A stretch of 64,000 nucleotides of DNA from Panulirus ornatus (lineage: Eukaryota > Arthropoda > Malacostraca > Decapoda > Palinuridae): NCBI RefSeq assembly GCF_036320965.1, contig NC_092231.1, positions 26,145,394 through 26,209,393 of the forward strand, read 5' to 3'. Within the stretch, counting starts at the first letter, position 1. The number at the start of each line of letters is the position of its first letter. The translations under genes were made by a program, and so were the position numbers. The notes beneath the pieces are model-generated. The model saw only the letters and a program-made list of their open reading frames with translations. It was not told where the DNA came from and searched no databases. Of the stretch, positions 58,901-64,000 are shown in pieces.

Positions 58901-59599
58901 GGACTCTTATACCACTAGCGGCCCATTACATATGCTGGCCTCATTCCAGACATCATCACAGCAGGGAACACGTTGCGAACCGCTGAAGAATTTGACGAAA
59001 AGAAAAATAGAAAATGGGTCATACATTGTAAAGCGTAGTGGCAGACCCAAACGCTGGGGCTCGGCTTGTAAACAAGTGGTGAGGCTACGTAACGGGGCAA
59101 CCTAGGCACACACACCGCTACGGTAGCATATTGCCCCACGCTCAGACAGCTTCATGTGCTATTGTTGTCGTTCTTTTGATTTTCTACACCATAAGAAAAA
59201 GATATGAAACTTCAAAAACTTGACAAAATATACGAGACATAAACTGATCATGATTTTTGTATGACGAAGAACAAGTTCTCGTAGATCCAGTAGATATATA
59301 TCGAGGATTATAGTAAGAAAAGTTGTCTCGGAAATGAATAGGTCCTACAAATGTGAGGGATGTGGTAGATATATATGAGTCATATACGGAAAACGTATTT
59401 TTCAAAGTTAAAGGAAATAGCTTCAGGAAATAAAAGCCAGTCTGAGACAGAGGACGTTGACCCCGGAATTCAGACAACAATTGGTTGGACAGAAGAAAGG
59501 AAAATAAGAGAGTAACAGATAAATCTTGAGGTCAGACTCGGCAGACATTGACACAGTAAATAGAAAATACATTTAAGATATCAAAGTTGAAAGATAACA
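58901..59599. other. Unrecognised sequence upstream of the transposase
   Basis: May include the 5' end of the Tigger element, but I could not identify an N-terminus or an inverted repeat. Confidence 0.35.
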
Positions 59600-59885
59600 T
59601 CTTGGAGGAAGGATTGAAAAATGATATGCTAAATAGAAGAATGATTGAAAAATTATTGGTTAGAAGAATGAAAGAAAAATAATAGCCTTTATTGATTGAA
59701 AAATGATAGCCTTGTGGGAAATGATTGAAAAACTATTGATTAGAAGAATGAAAGAAAAATAATAGCATTGATTGATTGGAAAATGATAGCCTCGTATGAA
59801 AGAAATATGATAGCCTTGATAGATTGAAAAATAACAGCCTACTTAGAACAGTGATTCAAAAATGATGGGTTAGATAGAGGAATGA
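59600..59885. repeat. Degenerate repeat, locally 80-bp period
   Basis: The phrase atgattgaaaaattattggt, tagaagaatgaaagaaaaat, aatagcc starts at 59,641 and again at 59,721. Shorter gattgaaaaatgatagcc phrases flank it. Confidence 0.75.
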
Positions 59886-60794
59886 GAACATTTCCCTTCC
59901 AGACGAAGCATTCTGAATACCATCGCCAAAAGTGTAGCCGAGAAAACCTGTTTAGAAAATACTATTTCTACTCAGTTGTGTCTTGGGAAATTTATTCTTG
60001 CATTAATTGATTATATTCAGGGAAGTGTTCTCAGGAGCCGTTCTTCCGTTGAGAACCTCTGTCGATGGTGGCAGGATACCTGTGAATATCACGGTGGAGG
60101 TGGTGGTGGTGGTGGTGGGTGGTGGTTCCCATACCATGATATTGCGGTGTTGTCTCACACACCCACCCAGCCGGCTTTCCCCCAACCGAACCGGTTGGTT
60201 GGTTGGTCTTGGTGTAGCCTTCGGAAGGACGGGCTCCAACCACTTTGAAAATGTTTCCACCCGTCGTGCTCTGGACCGATCCGATTATATCGAGAGGTAT
60301 CGCCAAAAATATTAGACACAACAAAGAGAAAAGTTATAAAAACAAAGAGCCATTTTTTCCCCCTCTCTCTCTGTACTGCAAAGTAATGGGGGAAATGTTT
60401 TTCGACGGGGGACCTAAAACAACACTGGACAGGAAAGGACACCGAAGAACACCTATGAAAACAAAATAGAGGGAAAAAATAGGCGAGAATTGTCAACAGT
60501 ATGAGAATTGAACGAGCAGAAGTATACTCTGTCTGTACAAGATATAAAATAAGTTTGCATATATTTATCTTCAGAAGAGTTCACATGCGCAGTAAACGGT
60601 ACGAAATGGTAACTAGAAGAAAAGATAATAGTGTAGACGTTGTCATTATTGTAGTCATAAAGAAGTGGTGAGTGCACCTCCTTTCTCATAGACAACACTT
60701 AACTGAAAGAAGAGAAACAGTAGAGAATATATGTAGTGAAGAGGGGAATAAGAAGGAACGAGGCTAAGCCAGTCAGGGAGAGGGAGTCAGGTTC

Positions 60795-60796
<2 letters not shown>
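59886..60796. other. Unrecognised sequence
   Basis: Short ggtggt tract at 60,092-60,125 and a gaaccggttggttggttgg string near 60,186. Frames on both strands overlap without recognisable motifs. Confidence 0.4.

Positions 60797-60856
<60 letters not shown>
60797..60856. repeat. (TA)n microsatellite
   Basis: About 58 bases of TA. Confidence 0.95.
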
Positions 60857-60858
<2 letters not shown>

Positions 60859-61609
60859 AAGTAAATGTTACTTTTTTCTTCCTCACTACCTGGGTACAGA
60901 GGCGGCCTTTAGCCGAGGCAGGGGGAGGAGGGGGAGACATGAAGTGAAGGAAAAGACCTGGAGGGAGAGGTGGAAGTGACGGTGTTGAGCGGGGGATGCC
61001 CAACACCACCACCACTATCACTACCCCTTGCCCTCCCTACCACCAACACAGCCAGGTTCCATGCTCTTTAATGCGCCCCAGGGGAAGGATTGCGCGGGAA
61101 TCCTATTTGGAGGGGAAAGACGATCTCTGGACGATAATTTGTCTGTTTCCTCGATTGCCTTGTGGTGGGAGGGAGACCCAGCCTGGTGGGCCTCCACCTG
61201 CAGCGGACGCCCGTAAAGACCTGTGGATGAGGGAGGGAAGGAGCCGCCGCTGGGGAGGTGGGCCACCCTCGAGACGTAATGTCTCCCCAGCACTTGGTAG
61301 GATCCACCGCCACGTATAGCGGGCCATGATTGCTCTCTGATGCAGAGTGGTCCTGGGGAGGGAGGGAGGGGGGGGGGGTACCTAGGGGACAGCGGTGGGG
61401 GGGGGGGGGGGGGCTTGGTACTTGGAGAGAAAGAGGTTGGGAGGAGGAGGACACATAAGAAGATGAAGCAGGTGAGGATGTGGAAGAGAACGCAAGAGTA
61501 ACGTAAAGGAGCAGTAGTGAGGTGGATGATAAAAGACCGCAGAATGTTTCCTGTGCAGTAATTCACAAGCCAGTGTAATGGTATGAGGAGGAGTAATAAC
61601 AGAATGATT
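60857..61609. other. GC-rich region, no recognised gene
   Basis: A 220-codon minus-strand frame (61,683-61,021) runs through G runs (11 at 61,368-61,378, 17 at 61,397-61,413) and reads Pro/Ser-rich. 61,060-61,320 is complex sequence, but no family is recognised. Confidence 0.35.
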
Positions 61610-62305
61610 AACCCCTGTAGTGCTGTGGTATAATTCTTCAAGAACAAATTAACCCATCGAGCACCAAGACTTAACCCCATCACACCAACGTCTTAACCTC
61701 CTTGAGTACGACGAGTTTAATCCTTGAGAACGTAGACATAACCCGTTAGGTACGGCGACTACGATGAATTAAACCCCCGAGCTCAACGTCTTAACCCATG
61801 GAGCACGATGACTTAACCCATGGAGCACGATGACTTAACCTAGATGACTTAACCCACTGAGCATGATGACTTAACCTAGATGACTTAACCCACTGAGCAC
61901 GATGACTTAACCCATGGAGCACGATGACTTAACCTAGATGACTTAACCCACTGAGCACGATGACTTAACCTAGATGACTTACCCCACTGAGCATGATGAC
62001 TTAACCTAGATGACTTAACCCACTGAGCATGATGACTTAACCTAGATGACTTAACCCACTGAGCACAATGACTTAACCTAGATGACTTAACCCACTGAGC
62101 ACGATGACTTAACCTAGATGACTTAACCTAGATGACTTACCCCACTGAGCATGATGACTTAACCTAGATGACTTAACCCACTGAGCATGATGACTTAACC
62201 TAGATGACTTAACCCACTGAGCACAATGACTTAACCTAGATGACTTAACCCACTGAGCACGATGACTTAACCTAGATTACTTAACCCACTGAGCACGATG
62301 ACTTT
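61610..62305. repeat. 36-bp minisatellite, about 14 good copies plus decayed flank
   Basis: Unit gatgacttaacctagatgac followed by ttaacccactgagcac. The string gatgactt starts at 61,923 and 61,959. The flank at 61,640-61,800 is diverged and includes ccttgagtacgacg and gagcacgatg strings, reminiscent of the foldback-like arm unit. Confidence 0.9.
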
Positions 62306-62446
62306 AGTCACCGTGTTAAAGTGGTTACATGCTCTCACTAATGAGGCCGGGTCGTCATTATCAAGAGATTAATTCATCCTCTCCGGTGGATTAATAATGT
62401 ATTCATATACTTAAGTCACTACAGTCGTCCTAATTCCTCTATGATA

Positions 62447-62448
62447 AA

Positions 62449-62474
<26 letters not shown>
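62447..62474. repeat. (CA)n microsatellite
   Basis: About 27 bases of CA. Confidence 0.9.
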
Positions 62475-62480
<6 letters not shown>

Positions 62481-62976
62481 GATGAGCAAATGAATGACGT
62501 GTATTCATGTATACGTATGAATATTACAGACATGAGAAGCGAAGTATCTTGCCGTCATGTGCATGAAAAATGAAGTAAAGCGAAGGGAAGCGAGAACAAG
62601 CGAGTGGCGCCTCCCGCAGCAGCGGCCGGGGAAGAAAGGGTGTGAAAAATGGGAGTAAGCGAGACGAAGGTAAATAGTGGGATGGAGGAACGAGAGAAAA
62701 ATGGAGGAAAACGTGAGGTTGGTGTGGCAATATCCGGTAGCTGAGAAAGTGGAGGTGGAGGATAAAAATGGAAGAGAGGAAACAGATGGTGTTGGGGGGA
62801 ATATGATATGAGAAGGGATGGGGTGAGAGGACGTGTATAGAGAGGAGGAAAGACCCTGGGTCCACCCAGGAGTCAACCATGTAAGTTTTATGGTTAACTA
62901 TTATGTTTGATGGTCGCTATTTGTTACTGTTAGGGAAGAAGATACAAATATGTAATATACTGAAATATAGATACTG
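62475..62976. other. Unrecognised purine-rich sequence
   Basis: Minus-strand frames here are Ser/Pro/Leu-rich and overlapping. No gene recognised. Confidence 0.4.

Positions 62977-63012
<36 letters not shown>
62977..63012. repeat. (TA)n microsatellite
   Basis: About 35 bases of TA. Confidence 0.95.
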
Positions 63013-63013
<1 letters not shown>

Positions 63014-63039
63014 CTGTCAGTTAGAATGCGCTGAAACTA

Positions 63040-63190
63040 AAGTCTACCATCCACAGCCAAGCCCCACAGGATATTCCGTGGTTTACTCTTGACTGTTTCA
63101 TATGTCGTAGTTCATCATAGTGACTGCACGGTGCCCCCCATATACCACCTTGATCCAGTTAATTCTGTCTCTCCTATGCACGCCTCTCAC
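63040..63190. repeat. Fragment resembling a dispersed decapod repeat
   Basis: The tract containing gccccacaggatattccgtg, tttcatatgtcgtagttca, catataccaccttgatccag and gcacgcctctcacccctc closely resembles, in order and spacing, a repeat I recall from many decapod genomic sequences. It ends abruptly after about 63,190. This is recollection, not a database result. Confidence 0.45.
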
Positions 63191-64000
63191 CCCTCTGATT
63201 ATACATCATGTATTACAAAGTAGGAAGAAGGAAAAATAAGACTTGATTATGGAATTTCACATAAGAAAACTTTACTTCTCGTTAAATGTTTGTGTGAAAT
63301 TCACTTAGATAAAGACGGCAAACGTGCAGCAAATTACTATATACTTTAAAATGTCGGTTTCGTTCAGTTGCGAAAGCTACGTATCCATATGGTGAGCCAA
63401 AGTAGGAAAAAATCTTATATTTTTGCTATGATGTGATGACGTGTTGTACTGAGGAAGGCTGCTGGCATATTTACTTATAATAGTTGATACTCAAAACGTT
63501 TACAGTCTGTAGCCTAAAGGAAAACGAGTAATGATGACTTAATGTATTAGAGAAAACGTTAATAGTTAACAGAAAACCGTAATGATTACGTAATCTATAA
63601 GACAAAGTGGAAACAGTCGTTTACAGGAAAGAAAAGGAGAGGAAAATGTCAGCAGTTGCTGACGGGAAACGAAGCAACAGAGATACGGGACTTAACACAG
63701 TAAGTGGTACACGGGAGCGTCGTGCCCTGCGACCTCACCTGCTTATCCGGTAAATGACAAACGAGGATTTAGCTTTATGTTGTAGCGAGACCAGAGGCGA
63801 GGGAGCCAACCCCGAGATCTGTGGTAAGTAGGTGGGGGAGGGAGGGTGGGGGAAGTGCCTCAAGCTGTAGATAGGACTGAGGGAGGGAGTGGAGGGGAGA
63901 GGAAAGGGCTGCCCCAAGCGACGATAAGGAAGACTGGCTCGACCGATGATGATAGGATGGACTGCCGTGTCTGATAATAGGGAGTTTATGTCGGTAGATA
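63191..64000. other. Unrecognised sequence to window end
   Basis: AT-rich then purine-rich (gagggaggg-type near 63,835-63,905). No gene, RNA or array seen. Confidence 0.4.

Noticed and set aside
61021..61683. 220-codon minus-strand frame
   Set aside because: Runs through poly-G tracts and Pro/Ser-rich composition, with competing frames on the other strand. No recognised motif.

Overview
The window reads as non-coding DNA from a eukaryote, most likely a decapod crustacean. Direct evidence for a metazoan nuclear genome is the very high density of long (CA)n, (CT)n, (TA)n and (TTA)n microsatellites, decayed non-LTR (LINE) reverse transcriptase and endonuclease fragments, a broken Tigger/pogo-type transposase, and tRNA-derived (SINE-like) sequences. 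The decapod assignment is softer. It rests on my recollection, not a search, that the arm motif of the repeat family below, the LINE protein fragments and a tract at 63,040-63,190 are common in crab, shrimp and crayfish sequence. I found no convincing host gene: every long open frame lies in a tandem array or in low-complexity sequence.

Layout. 1-5,012: four stacked minisatellites (24, 23, 21 and 20 bp units); the 21-bp array alone is about 3.5 kb. 5,013-11,448: mostly unrecognised sequence with CT, GT and GGT-rich tracts. 11,449-16,582: a 43/46-bp array, a 41-bp array, a minus-strand SINE-like piece and two members of a foldback-like family. 17,738-17,990: a tRNA-derived SINE candidate between (CA)n and (TG)n. 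19,550-23,100: two decayed LINE copies in a row. 26,690-31,570: a third LINE fragment, a 19-bp array and three more foldback-like loci. 33,196-39,115: 57-bp, 18-bp and 189-bp-period arrays, a minus-strand LINE reverse transcriptase fragment and a long one-armed foldback-like locus. 40,300-43,960: 49-, 32- and 31-bp arrays and a decayed longer-period one. 44,667-44,972: the clearest two-armed foldback-like locus. 46,663-52,345: an almost unbroken 5.7-kb tandem-repeat block ending in a 3.5-kb array of 17-bp units. 57,200-58,900: a Tigger-like transposase pseudogene on the minus strand. 61,610-62,305: a 36-bp array. Tandem repeats of all kinds cover, by my hand estimate, roughly a third of the window.

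The strongest candidate for something not described is a dispersed family seen at eight loci (8.4, 12.2, 15.5, 27.3, 30.9, 31.4, 37.0 and 44.7 kb). Its arms are tandem copies of a roughly 21-bp unit (core ttgagcacgacggtacgacc). Where both arms survive, the right arm is the reverse complement of the left, and the two meet at a short imperfect palindrome around tcaaaggcctggccatcat. Polarity is the same at every locus. This is the architecture of foldback (FB) transposons, whose long inverted repeats are built from short tandem repeats. The mobile-element reading is inference; the repeated architecture can be read directly.
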